64,000 bases of DNA from Stomoxys calcitrans (Eukaryota > Arthropoda > Insecta > Diptera > Muscidae), in contig NC_081554.1 in assembly GCF_963082655.1 (NCBI RefSeq), forward strand, positions 40,446,354-40,510,353. The letters are read 5' to 3'. The notes beneath the pieces were generated by a model. It saw nothing but the letters and a program-made list of their open reading frames with translations, searched no databases and had not been told where the DNA came from. Positions 21,937-33,021 of this stretch are shown here, in pieces (position 1 is the stretch's first letter; each line of letters starts with the position of its first letter). The translations under genes were made by a program, and so were the position numbers.

Positions 21937-23880
21937 TGCCAGCTGGGCAGGGCCCGTTCCGCTGCGCCTTCTTCCACTCTCTTATTTTATCTGAGCGCTA
22001 TACTGGTACGGTCAGGAAATAAGTCCAGTTTGGGGGTACTGGTACGCCGTTTCAGATATATTGAGCCCCTTATTGCAATAGTGGGCAAACATGGCCGGTT
22101 TGAAGGGAGTTTAGGGGGCAGAGACTGAAATAATATCCGCATCGTACTAGAACTCGATTTTGTTTGAGCCCCATAACGTCAACCATTTTGAAGGTGACGA
22201 TCAAGATATTCAGGGCTACGAGTCTCGATCAGATAGTTAATTTTTTGTTTTTGTGTTGGTTATCTACATTCAAAATCATATTTCAAAGCTACAATTTGGG
22301 CACGTAGATACCTTGGATCAAATTCTTGTAACATACTAGCTGAACCCGGCCCGCTCCGCTGCGCCTTCTTTTACTTTATATGGAACAAAATTATCCTTTG
22401 AATATTAATTTTCGTGAATTGCCATGCTACGATAATGGAGTTTATGGGATGAAGCGTCCCCAAACCCTTGACCCCAACAATTGGTTATGAAATTAGTTTT
22501 CCAATCTCAAATACCTTTCATTTAAGCCACATATTACCATGGTCGGTAAATTTGTACCCTTTGAGGAAGGGGCGGTGGCCCAAATACATCGTCACACATT
22601 TTAATATCCGATTCGTATTCTACTCCCAAATACCTTTATTTGAGCTCCATATGGGAAAGGGGTAGACCTCCAAAAAATTGATTCCGCAAGTGGGTATACA
22701 TTTTGCGCTCTACTCCCCAATACCTGTCATTTGACAACCAGAAGCTCTTAGTCCTAAATAGAAACTTTTTTCCGAAGATTGATATCAGATTCGTGCTTAA
22801 CTCCCAAAGACCTTTCATTTAAGTCCCATATTGATATGTCCTCTTTGGGGCATGTTTTTGAGAAGGGGCGGCCGCCCAAACACTTGGTCCCACATTTGGA
22901 TATCAGATTCGTATTTTACACTCAAATAGCTTTTATTTAAGCCCCATATTGCCATGGTCAGTGTTTTGGGGGATGGATGGACCCCCAGAAACTTGGTCCC
23001 ACATTTGGATATCAAATTCGTATTCTACTCGTAAACACCTTTCATTTGAGTCCCATATTGCCATGGCGGGTAAATATGTCTGATTAAGGGGTGTTTTGGG
23101 GGTTGCGGTGGTCCCACAAATACTTGGTTCGACAATTAGATATCAGATACGTTTTCTGATCTTAAATACCTTTTTGTAGCTTTTGGGAGTGGGGCGGCCC
23201 CCAGGTACCCCATCCGAAATTTGGATACCAAATTTTTGTTTTTTGGTAAGAAAATAAGGCACACAAAATTTCGCTTAAAGCGCACCACCCATGTCCGAGA
23301 TCTGACGTTTCTAAAAATTAGGGTAAGGGTGAGGGTCCGCCCCCCCTTCAGATATCAAAAAATGTAGTATCCTATTTTCACCACGGGATCATAATGCACC
23401 ATCTGTGAAAATTTCGAGAAAATCGGTTCAGCCGTTTCTGAGTCTATAAGGAACACACAAACAAATAAACTGACAAACAAACACAAATTGATTTTTATAT
23501 ATAAGATGTCCACTCAACTTCCAAACACCTTTCATTGAAACCCATATTGTCTCAATTGGTAAATATGTCCTGCTGGGGGGTTTTGGGGGTGGGTATGCAC
23601 CTCAGACTCCAAGAAATTCATTTTTATGTCAGATTTGTACTCTACTTTAAACACCTTTCATTTGATTCCCATATTGCCCAAAGCGATCAAAGTGTCCCCT
23701 TTGGTGGAGTTTTGGGGTGGGGAACCCCCCCGACACTTAAGGTGGCATTTTTATACCAAGTTCCTACTCTACTCTTAAATACCTCTCATTTGATACCCAT
23801 ATTGCCCAAAGCGGTAAAAGTGTCCTTTTGGGTGATGTTTTTGGGGGGTGGGGAGCCCCCAAATATTGAGCGAATATTCT
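21937..23880 (+). mobile_element. G-family elements (two heads, tandem cores)
   Basis: One head at 21,937 (CCAGCTGGGCAGGGCCCGTT, CCGCTGCGCCTTCTTCCACT) and another at 22,333 (ACTAGCTGAACCCGGCCCGC). The core repeats CTTTCATTTAAGTCCCATAT and TTTTGGGGG-type runs. A 3' end at 23,430-23,507 reads AAATCGGTTCAGCCGTTTCT, AACAAATAAACTGACAAACA, TTTTTATATATAAGAT. Further units from 23,508 to 23,880 probably belong to a second, truncated copy. There is no coding capacity. Confidence 0.75.
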
Positions 23881-24256
23881 GACCAAAAATATAACCAAGC
23901 ACACCATATGAAAAATTTCTTTGAGTGTATTTTGTATCAACTCATATTTAGGCAAAGATTATAAAAATATGTCACACCAAAAACCAGTCGACACGAAGCG
24001 TTCTTTTAGATCGTAAATGCAAATGTCACTTATGTTGTTGTTATCGTACAATCTTCTCGCTTTTTTGTGTTAACTCAGCCAACATCTGCGTCACTTGGCC
24101 TAATTATCCTAGACTAATTATAAAATTATGCATTGGAATTATGCAAATCAGTTGTACTTCAACTACTACTAGGCATTGTTGTTATTCGGAATTTGTGTGC
24201 ATTGCTCGAATATTTTCTAATTAGTATTCATCTCTTTTTTTGCAATTTCTTTCCAG
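23881..24256. other. Unique sequence upstream of the exon
   Basis: No transposon is recognised from about 23,990 on. A pyrimidine tract and AG (TTTTTTTGCAATTTCTTTCC then AG at 24,255-24,256) fit a 3' splice acceptor, which would make this the end of an intron preceding the leader exon. Confidence 0.4.
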
Positions 24257-24513
24257 AGCTTGTAAACGTAGTGCAAATTATACTATACGGAATACGGATT
24301 ACATATACGAGAACTACGTAGAACAGCAATCCTCAAACCTCGTGCCAAAACACCACCCTTGGTAGCAGTTGGCTCGATTTAAAGTGAAGTGATTCAGTTG
24401 TCATATAGGCAATTCAGTGAATATTCTCTACAACAATTGCATAATAATTATAAATAAATTCAAAACATCAACGAATTTCAACAACTACAAACAATAGAAT
24501 AACATCAGAAATC
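24257..24513 (+). promoter_or_regulatory. Probable 5' UTR of the gene starting at 24,514
   Basis: AT-rich leader-like sequence with CAACAACTACAAACAAT just before the start codon. Two origins are possible. The leader may begin at the putative splice acceptor 24,255-24,256. Alternatively transcription may start within it at TTCAGTTG (24,393-24,400), which matches the insect initiator TCAGTT. Confidence 0.45.
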
Positions 24514-24592
24514 ATGGTTTCCACCAACGCTTATAAAATGCTGCTGAATATTGCTGTTATAGTGGCTGTTATAACATCTCAATGTTTGTCAG
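24514..24592 (+). CDS. First coding exon of a secreted or membrane protein (rest outside or not recognised)
   Basis: ATG at 24,514 sits in a good context (AATCATGG). It opens 26 codons plus one base: MVSTNAYKMLLNIAV, then a hydrophobic stretch IVAVIT and SQCLS. The layout is a classic signal peptide: short polar N-region with Lys8, a hydrophobic core of about 14 residues and a small-residue cleavage region at CLS. The frame runs into AG-GTAAAT, a strong splice donor at 24,593, giving a phase-1 intron, common after signal-peptide exons. The surrounding ~1 kb is free of transposons. The mature protein is unknown; I find no convincing downstream exon, so the family cannot be named. Confidence 0.6.
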
Positions 24593-24984
24593 GTAAATAT
24601 TTACAAAATAGAATTCGCCTAGTCTATGGCAAATGTTGCACACTGGTAGCAATAGTACAAAAACTCCTTAATTAAAGTGAGTGATGAAAAACTGCTAAAC
24701 ATCGAAAAAAAAAATATATATAAAAAATTTTGGTATTTTCAAATATCTTTAGTTAAAATTTTTTATTGCTAATGTCATAATTTTTCCATAAAAATAATTT
24801 GTCAATCTTTGCTAATTTTTAATGTGTTGTTTGTGTATATAATAAGTATACATCGATTTACAATGCATTTAGTCATATCATATGATTCGCATATAGTCGT
24901 TTGGATTCATCGAAAAATGTTCAATAAGCTGTAACAAATTGGTGAAAAGTCGAATTGTCAGCCGTTTAAATGCTAGTGAGCATT
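24593..24984 (+). other. Intron start, unique AT-rich sequence
   Basis: Follows the splice donor GTAAATATT. AT-rich, without recognisable coding sequence or repeats up to the G-family element. Confidence 0.4.
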
Positions 24985-26818
24985 TAAATCGGCAACTTCG
25001 ACCTGAATGCGGATATCGAATTCGTGCCATTGTAGCCTATGACGCGTATGAATCCTGGCGAGAACATCGAACAAAACGGTGTTTGTCCCCTCTTAATGTT
25101 GACGACATTTGCGAGGTACAATGCCATGCATGGTCATTTGAAAAATTTTCCCCAAAGAGGTGGAGTTATCAAAGTCGTTTTTTATTCCCAACGGAAATGA
25201 AGTTCAGTTTAGGGAGTGCTTTAGAGTGTACCCCAAAACATTTGGCACCAAAATTGGATACAGAAGTCGTTTTCTACTCTAAAATACCTCTCATTTGAGT
25301 CCCATATTGTCATAATGGGTCAAATAAACGATTTGACGTATCTTTAGGGGGAAAGACAGTTTTAATGTCATATTCGTAATCTACTCTCTAATACCTTTCA
25401 TTTGAGTCCCATATTGCCATGGTCGGCTAATATGCTCATTTGGGGGAATTTGGGGGTGGGCGACCTCCCACTACTTACACCTAATGTTTTATGCCATATT
25501 TGTAATCTACTGCCTAATACTTTTCATTTGAGTCCCATATTGACATGAGGGTTGGGAGGGCCCGCTGAGTACTTGGACCCAAATTTTAATACCATAATCG
25601 TTTTCTGGTCTCCAATACCTTTGATACCCTTATTGCGCCCATCAGCCAACTTTCGGATATGGGTGGCGTTTTTTGAGTAAGGGGAAGAGTCCGCCTCCAC
25701 CCGATATCTAAAAATTATATAGCCTATGTTTCCTTCCAGACAAACGCACACAATCTACGAAAATTTTAAGAAAATCGGTTCAGCCAAGTATCATATAGTC
25801 ATAATGGGTCTAATGGCGTTTTTGAGAGGTGGCGTGACGCCCTATACTTCGATCTGATTTTGTATGCCAGATTCGCAATCTACTCCCGAGTACCTTTTAT
25901 TTGATCCCCATATTGAAATGAACTTCCAATATGTCTGTTTGGGGGAGTTTTGAGGTTGGGGCGGCCCGATGGGTACTTAGACTCAAATTTAAATACCTTA
26001 TTCGTATTATACTCTCCAATACCTTTCATTTGATACCTATACTGTGCCGATCGGTCCACTTTTGATATTGGGTTGTGTCTTTAGCATAAGGGGGAGGGTC
26101 CGTCCCCTTTCGGATACCGAAAAATTATATAGCCTATGTTTCCTTGCAGGCCAACCTACACAATATGCGAAAATTTCGAGAAAATCGGTTCTGCCGTTTT
26201 ACAGTCTATACGGAACAAATAAACCGAGTCCCATATATCCATGATTGGCTAATGTGCCCATTTTAGGCGTTTTTGTGGGGGGTGGGGTGACCCCCTATAC
26301 TTCGACATGAATTTGTATACCAGATTCGTTATCTACTCCCGCATACTTTTCATTTGATACCCATATTGTCCTTATCGCTGTACTTTTGATTTTGGGTGGT
26401 GTTTTTGGGGTAACGGTGGAGGGTACGCCCCTTACGTTATCAATAAATTATAAAGCCTCCTCCTACTTCCTGATCATATTCGTAATCTACTTCTGAATAC
26501 CTTTCATTTGAGTCCCATATTGTAATGATCGTCAAATAAACCTATTTAAGGGGTTTTAGGGCTGGGGCTGCCACCCAGGTACTTCGACCCAACTTTTATT
26601 ATGAACCTCGTACTCTACTCTTGAATTCCTTTCATTTGAATCCCAAATAATCCCGATCGGTCCACTTTTGGGCAGTACTTTTGGGGTAAGGGGAGGGTCC
26701 GCTCCCCTTACGATATCAATAAATTATTTAGCCTATGTTTCTTTCCAGACCAACCTACATAATCTGCGAAAATTTCAAGGAAACAAACAAACACAAATTC
26801 ATTTTTATATATAAGAAG
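24985..26818 (+). mobile_element. G-family element containing SINE sequence
   Basis: A degraded head (CGACCTGAATGCGGATATCG, AATTCGTGCCATTGTAGC) runs directly into SINE sequence (25,035-25,170) and then into core units repeating CTTTCATTTGAGTCCCATAT. Internal ends of the GGTTCAGCC type occur near 25,780 and 26,185. The 3' terminus is TTTTTATATATAAGAAG at 26,818. G tracts (GTTTTTGTGGGGGGTGGGGT near 26,271) are frequent. Confidence 0.72.
25035..25170 (+). mobile_element. SINE fragment inside a G-family element
   Basis: GCCTATGACGC, AATCCTGGCGAGAACATC, CCCCTCTTAATGTTGACGAC and CCCCAAAGAGGTGGAG follow the SINE body. The A box is missing. A SINE piece occupies the equivalent place in the G copy at 50.4 kb. 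Confidence 0.72.
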
Positions 26819-27536
26819 ATTTTGAGTGGAATATTTTTGCACATGCCTTCATTGAGCCTGTAATTTGTATTCCCTTAGAACATTCTTTACGACCATTCTT
26901 AAATTTCCAAATACCCTTTCGGTTCATCTGCGTTCTTCTGTGTTTTTCAAGGCTTTTCGGTTTTGAAACCCAAAAAGTCATTTTCTGCACCAAAAAAAGG
27001 GGAACGAGGGAATTCCTATCTTCGATTTATTTTCAGTTTGCTTGGCGAAGGGGAAGGCCGGTTTGGAGGCACCCCATGCACGAGCCCCAGAAACGGACTT
27101 AACATTCGTGTCCTGGGTCATTTTTGGGGGTATGAAATAAATTAGATTTTTTTGCGATTTTCTCCGTAAAATGCACTTAAGCCCCCGATTTTGCTGAAAT
27201 TTAGCATGGTAAGACGTGTTAGGACCCTCGATATCCATAGATGTGGATATATTTCTGCCGGATGTACACAATTTTGCTGAAATTTAGCAATGTAAGCGGT
27301 GTTAGCTTCATCGGCGTCCGTGCCGAGTGTTGTTCAAATCGGACCTTATTTGAATATAGCCCCCATAAAAACGAAACACCCGATATATGGTCTTTCCTCC
27401 AAAAAATGTGTATTTATTACCTGATTTGCTGTACAGTACAGTGGTATTAGGCCCCTACACTCCCTTCTCAAATATGGAAGAGATCACATAATTTTTGGAT
27501 ATAGCTGCCATATAAACCAATCCAATTTAGTATAAA
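26819..27536 (+). repeat. DINE-1-like core relics (B-like) and unique flank
   Basis: From about 27,150, diverged B-type units are seen (CCCCCGATTTTGCTGAAATT, TAAGACGTGTTAGGACCC, GAATATAGCCCCCATAAAAA). Neither end is present. The sequence stops where the non-LTR element begins. Confidence 0.55.
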
Positions 27537-28345
27537 GAGCATGCCAATATCAAGGGAAGGTTGGTGGAGACTGCCCTGCACGAGGTTGTGCTTCAAATAG
27601 AAGAATCCTTCGATGCCAAAACTTACACCGTGGCGGTATGCATTTACATAGAGGGGGCTTTTAACAATGTGCGGACCGACACACTGATCCAATCCCTAAA
27701 CCAGTACCGGGTGGACCCGGTCCTTAGAAACTGGATAAACCATATGGTAAGGAACAGGTGAATAAATTGTGTGTCCTATGACATAAATATAAGGGAGAAA
27801 ATGGCACAAGGCACGCCACAGGAGGCATTTTATCGCCACTCCTATGAGGGACCACCATAAATGACCTATTAAGGATGCTGACTGAGGAGGGATTTGAACC
27901 TGTCTGCTACGCAGACTATGTTATAATACTTCTAAGGGGTAAGGATCCGAACCAGCTATGCAGAAGGGCCAAAAGGGTCTTGCATATGGCATATAACTGG
28001 GTTAGACCCAGAGGTCTCAATGTTAACTCAGAGAAGAATGAAATATGCCTGTTCACGAAGAAGACGAAGGTGGGCCAATTTAATGCACCACGTTTCTTCA
28101 ATAAGACGATTTCGATATCTAACAAGGTCAAATACTTAGATATGATCTTGGACAGGAAACTGAATTGGAAGTGTCACATTCAGGAGCGTACGGAGAAGGC
28201 TCACAGATATTGGGCACTATGTAGACGGGCCGTAGGCTCGAAATGGGGCCTGAATCCGGGGATAGTCCACTGGCCCTACAGGAGCATAATTGACCTATAC
28301 TTGCGCCACAGTAGTTTTGTGGACTGCTATGGGGAAAAATTGTAA
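27537..28345 (+). pseudogene. Non-LTR reverse transcriptase, 5'-truncated and inactivated
   Basis: Begins within the reverse transcriptase domain: KGRLVETALHEVV, CIYIEGAFNNVRTDT (first catalytic Asp region, here Tyr-Ile-Glu), RVDPVLRNWI, then a +1 frameshift inside QGTPQ-GG followed by GILSPLL, a TGA where Trp is usual, and TTINDLLRMLT. The catalytic YADD box is mutated to YADY at 27,908-27,919. Thumb-like sequence follows (KVKYLDMILDRKLNWKCHI, HRYWALCRRAVGSKWGL). It would have copied element RNA at the target site. The relation to LOA/I-type elements is inferred from the RNase H that follows. Confidence 0.85.
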
Positions 28346-29085
28346 TATAAGGACCAAACAACAGGTTCAGAGAACATGTTGTCTTGAGATAGGCAGAGAG
28401 ATGAGAACCACGCCCACTAGGGCACTGAAGACTATTCTAGATATCCGATCCATTGACATACAGATTAAGTGTGAGGCAGCCACTGGGGCTATAAGACTTA
28501 AGGTGATGGGAGAATGGATTGAGGATGGGAGCAGCTCATACCATGGTGGTATAATCGAGGCGACGATAGGAAACCTGGAAGGAAGGGAAGAGATTTCCGA
28601 TCGGATACCTGAGATGAACCTTGAAGTCGAATGCGAGGCACTGCTGCCATCGGCACAGTCTTGGATTGACGGAACCCTAGTATTGCCATGTGGAAGATCA
28701 TTTTACACGGATGGATCAAAGCTAAAGGACAGAGTGGGTCTGGGGGTCTACATTGAGAATCCAGGAACTGAGATCAGTTTTAGAATGCCTGACCATAATA
28801 CGTTCCTGCAGGCGGAGATCCGGGCGATCACGGAATGCGTGAAGTGGTGTGGTGCTAACGCGAGGACGTCGAGGGTGAACATCTATACCGACAATAAAAT
28901 GGTCATAAGGGCAATAACAAACAGGACAGTAAGGTCACGAACAGATTTGTAGTGAAAGAAAGAGATTAACGCCTTCTCTGAGGATGGACAATTCTGCATC
29001 GATTGGGTGCCGGGGCATAACGGAGTAAGGGGAAACGAAAGGACATACGATTTGGCCGTTAAAGCCAATCTTCGTCAATAACTTG
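28346..29085 (+). pseudogene. RNase H domain of the same non-LTR element
   Basis: Continues in another frame with QQVQRTCCLEIGREMRTTPT and DIRSIDIQIKCEAATGAIRL, then an RNase H fold: FYTDGSKL (first Asp, at about 28,701), QAEIRAITEC (Glu), NIYTDNKMVIRAI (Asp), stops near 28,950, and VPGHNGVRGNERTYDLAV with the last acidic residue. All four acidic positions are visible, although the frame is interrupted. An RNase H domain after reverse transcriptase fits LOA or I clades better than most jockey or R1 elements. Confidence 0.83.
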
Positions 29086-29915
29086 GTGAACCCGAAGCCT
29101 TTCGGGCCGACGCAGTTAGAGTTAAGGGAGTGGGCGAGGAATGCTCATGCAACGCTGTGGAACAGCGAAACGGCGAAACGATCGTGAGAAGACGCGGCTT
29201 TTACAGAAAGGAAATAAGAAGGAGGTCATTATAGTTATTGGTATCATATCGGGACACATAGGACTATGAACTCACTTATGTAAAATCGGTGCGGCAAGTA
29301 ATAGCATGTGAAGGGCATGTGGGGAAGACGTTCCATTGTCATTGCCTGGTTTTCGCGTCTAAACGATAGCGGCACTTAGGGGGAGATACAATATCAGACA
29401 TGTACCAACTTAGGGGGCGAGGAATGCTCATGCAACCCTGTGGAACAGCGAAACGATCGGTAGGACGGCAAAAATCCTATGGGGGGATCTAGATCGTGAG
29501 AAGACAAGGCTATTACTGAAACGAAGTAAGAAGGAGGTCAGTATAGTTATTGGTATCATATCGGGACACATAGGACTATGAACTCAATTATGTAAAATCG
29601 GTGCGGCAAGTAATAGCATGTGAAGGACATGCGGGCAAGACGTTGGAGCATTTCCATTGTCATTGCTGGTTTTCGCTTTTAACCGATAACGGCACTTAGG
29701 TGGAGATACCATATCAGACATGTACCAACTTGGGGGAGTGGTATTGAAAACAATAAGGGATTTTGTAAGTAGCACGGAATTCCTAACTTAAAATTTTCTT
29801 TGTAGAGGTTACTTTTTTGTATTTAGAGCACACCACAAGCAGATTACTGGCTTAGGTGTATGTCCATAGTGAAATGGGGCGGATTAATATTTGCACCCTC
29901 TTTTTAATCGATTGA
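29086..29915 (+). pseudogene. ORF2 tail with internal duplication, and 3' UTR
   Basis: The tail sequence (GGCGAGGAATGCTCATGCAA to ATATCAGACATGTACCAACT) occurs twice, at 29,133 and 29,416, offset 283 bp, with small differences. It encodes degraded VGRTAKILWG, KEVSIVIGIISGHIGL and CGEDV-like pieces with Cys/His residues. From about 29,790 a non-coding part (TTTAGAGCACACCACAAGCA, GGGGCGGATTAATATTTGC) matches the inverse copy at 11.1 kb and ends near 29,915. Confidence 0.75.
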
Positions 29916-29929
29916 GTATAGCTCAGAGA

Positions 29930-30060
29930 GGAACATATTCCGATATAACCGCTATGGGCTTATAAATTTTGCAATCCATCACCAATTTTTTGGAAATGTG
30001 GTTAACATGGTGGGTATGCAAAGTTCTGCCCGCCGAACTTAATGTGTTTTTACTTTTTTT
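29930..30060 (+). repeat. DINE-1-like 3' end relic
   Basis: AACATGGTGGGTATGCAAAG, TTCTGCCCGCCGAACTTAAT and TTTTTACTTTT correspond to the element's 3' terminus with a damaged hairpin. Confidence 0.6.
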
Positions 30061-30134
30061 TTTTGAATTAAAAAAAAAATTCCCTTCAAATACTATTTTC
30101 CGAAATGTAACTTTATTTAACTAAGGAATAATTA

Positions 30135-30370
30135 TGGTTGCCCAAAAAGTAATTGCGGACTTGTTAAAATAAAGTAAATGCATTTTTATTAAAACTTAGA
30201 ATGAACTTTAGTCAAATGTACTTTTTTTTACACTTTTTTTCTAAAGCAAGCTAAAAGTTACAGCTGATAACTGACAGAAGAAAGAATGCAATTACAGAGT
30301 CACAAGCTGTGACAAAATTTGTCAACGCCGACTACATGAAAAATCCGCAATTACTTTTTGGGCAACCCAA
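30135..30370. mobile_element. Mariner-derived MITE, copy 2
   Basis: Ends GGTTGCCCAAAAAGTAATTG and CAATTACTTTTTGGGCAACC enclose the same interior as copy 1 (AAAGTAAATGCATTTTTATT, GCAAGCTAAAAGTTACAGC, AACTGACAGAAGAAAGAATG). TA flanks the right end at 30,371-30,372; the left flank is altered. Confidence 0.88.
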
Positions 30371-30372
30371 TA

Positions 30373-30822
30373 TTTTGAGTTAAAAAAATATTTAATATGA
30401 ATCTGATTGCTGCCTTACACTCAATACAAAAAACTGTTACATTTTAAGCACCTCTTTTTGTGGCAAATTTATGATCTAATAAATAACAAAGAAATGTCAA
30501 ATATAGAAGCAAGTTAGCTAATATTTTCATGCCACTATTTCCGTTTACTTTTGTTTTGCTCCGGAAGCAGAGTATGGAATGTGAAAAGTCTGAAATGGTT
30601 ACTAAGAATAGCTGCCAACATTTTTTGTGCTTAAATTATAAATCAATTATAAATTACCCAATGCTCAAAATAAGTTAAAGTTCAAATGTTACCAAACTAA
30701 AATATTTGTTACCACCTTGTGGATGAGAAGAATCAACAACCAGTACGGGCGAATATTAAATGCACTACACATATTTACTCCAAATTAGAAACTATACACA
30801 TAAAGCAAAGTTTCTCATGCAC
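30373..30822. other. Unique sequence, nothing recognised
   Basis: AT-rich, with no coding pattern or repeat structure that I can identify. Confidence 0.4.
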
Positions 30823-30905
30823 ATTCCATTAACGAACAGGGGCAAACTTTTCACATACCAATGAGTGCTGTCCGATTCAAGTTTAAGCTCAATTTGGCAA
30901 TAAGT
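30820..30905 (-). repeat. SINE 3' tail fragment
   Basis: CACATTCCATTAACGAACAG, GGCAAACTTTTCACATACCA and TGAGTGCTGTCCGATTCAAG are the reverse complement of the SINE tail. Confidence 0.72.
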
Positions 30906-30914
30906 ATTTTATTT

Positions 30915-31410
30915 CGATTTCCAACAACTGTACCAAGTATGGTTCAAATCGGTTCATAACCTAAGATAGCTCCCATATTAACCAATCTCATATCTTGACT
31001 TCTTGAGCCGCTAGAACCCGCAATTATTATCCAATTAGGCTAAAATTTAGTACAATGACTTTTTCTGTGAACTTTAACATACGTGCCGAATATGGTCTAA
31101 ATCGGTCCATAACATGATATTGTTCCCATATAAACCGATCTCCCGATTTTACTTCTCGAGCCCCTAAAGGGCGCAATTCTTACCCGAATAGGCTGAAATT
31201 TTTCTAACTGACTTCTACTTTGATCTCCAACATCCAAACCAGGTATGGCCTGAATCGATTCATAACCTGATATAGCTCCAATGGCATAGCAATTCTTATT
31301 CATTATCTTTTGTTTGTCTAAAAATAGATACCGGCCAAAGAACTTGACAAATGCGATCCATGGTGGAGGGTATATAAAATTCGGTCCGGCCGAACTTAGC
31401 ACGCTTTTAC
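30915..31410 (+). mobile_element. DINE-1-like element, 5'-truncated
   Basis: Two to three degraded core units are followed by the terminus ATGCGATCCATGGTGGAGGG, TATATAAAATTCGGTCCGGC, CGAACTTAGCACGCTTTTAC. The hairpin is TTCGGTCCGGCCGAA. The 3' end faces the 3' end of the next element. Confidence 0.82.
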
Positions 31411-31475
31411 TTTTTTATATTAAAAAAGTTTTGGTTATTTTCAGTTATCATGTTCTTGTAAAATAAAAGAAAACA

Positions 31476-32929
31476 ATTAAAAGCGTGCTAAGTTCCGCCC
31501 GGCCGAATCTTATATACCCTCCACCATGGATCGCATTTTTCAAGTTCTTTAAATGGCCTTTTCATATAGAAAAACACCAGTCATAGAAAAACACCAACTC
31601 AAAAATTTCAGACAAATCGAATAAGAATTGCGACCTCCAGAGGCTCAAAAAACCAAACTGGGAGATCGGTTTATATGGCAGCTATATCGGGATATGGACA
31701 TTTGCAAAATTTCAACTCTATTGAATATGAATTGCGCCTTCTAGAAGCCCAAGAAGTCTAATCGGGAGATCGGTTTATATGGCGGCTATATCAAGATATG
31801 GATATGGACTGATTTAGAGCATACTCGACACAGTTGTTGGAATTGGAAATAAAACACTTTATGCAAAATTTCGGCCAAATCAGATACGAATTGCGCCCTC
31901 TAGAAGTCAAGACCCAAGATCGGTTTATATGACAGCTATATCAGATTATAGACCAATTTGAACCATACTTAGCACAATTGTTGGAAGTCATAACGAAACA
32001 CGTCATGCAAAATTTCAGACAAATCGGATAGGTATAGCACCCTCTAGAGGCTCTAGATGTCTAATCGGGAGATCTGTTTATATGGCGGCTATATGAGGTT
32101 ATGCACTGATTTAGACTAAACTCGGCACAACTTTTGGGAGTCATACCAGAACATTTCATTCCAAATTTCAGCCAAATCGGATAAGAATTACGCTCTCTAG
32201 AAGTCAAGACCCAAGGTCGGGTGATATCGCAGCGTACTTGAAACAGTCGTTGGAATTAATACCGTAACACTACGTGCAAAATTTCAGCCAAATCGGATAA
32301 GAATTGCGCCCTCTAGAGGCTCTAGATGTCTAATCGGGAGATCGGTTTATATGGCGGCAATATCAGGTTATGGACTGATTTAGATTAAATTTGGCACAGT
32401 TATTGGGAGTCATATCGGGACATTTCATGCAAAATTTCAGCCAAATCGGATAAGAATTGCGCCCTCTAGAAGCTTTAGAAGTCAAGACCCCAGGGTAGTT
32501 TATATAGCAACTATATGAGGTTATCAACCGATTTAAGCGGTACTTGGCGCAGTTGTTGGAAGTTATATAAAAATCCAGGTGCAAGATCGGATAAGAATTG
32601 CGCCCTCTAGAAGTTCAAGGATATGGCATGGTATATATGGCAACTATATCATCAAAACATGGACCGATTTGGCCCATTTATAATCTTAACCGACCTACAC
32701 TATTAAGAAGTATTTGTTCAAAATTTCAAGCGCCTAGCTTTACGCCTTCGAAAATTAGCGTGCTTTCGACAGACGGATGGACAAACGGACAGACATTTTT
32801 AGATCGATTTAAAATATGATGACGATCAAGAATATATAAACTTTATGGGGTCTTAGGCGCATATTTCGAAGTGTTAAAAACGGAAGAACGAAATAAGTAT
32901 ACCCCCATGCTATGGTGGAGGGTATAAAA
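31476..32929 (-). mobile_element. DINE-1-like element, subfamily C, full length
   Basis: From the left: AAAGCGTGCTAAGTTCCGCC, TATACCCTCCACCATGG, about eight partial or complete C-type units (landmarks GCGCCCTCTAGAGGCTC, CGGGAGATCGGTTTATATGG), AAGCGCCTAGCTTTACGCC, ACAGACGGATGGACAAACGG, ATATATAAACTTTATGGGG and CTATGGTGGAGGGTATAAA. The terminal arms TATACCCTCCACCAT and ATGGTGGAGGGTATA are exact complements. An exact CTCF-like 14-mer lies at 32,306-32,319. Confidence 0.89.
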
Positions 32930-33021
32930 ATATATATTTTAGCAGCGGTATTCACAAAATTTAATCTTTATCTGAAACAGGTGTATTTGACCGATCTCCT
33001 CCCAGAAATATCAAATAAACT

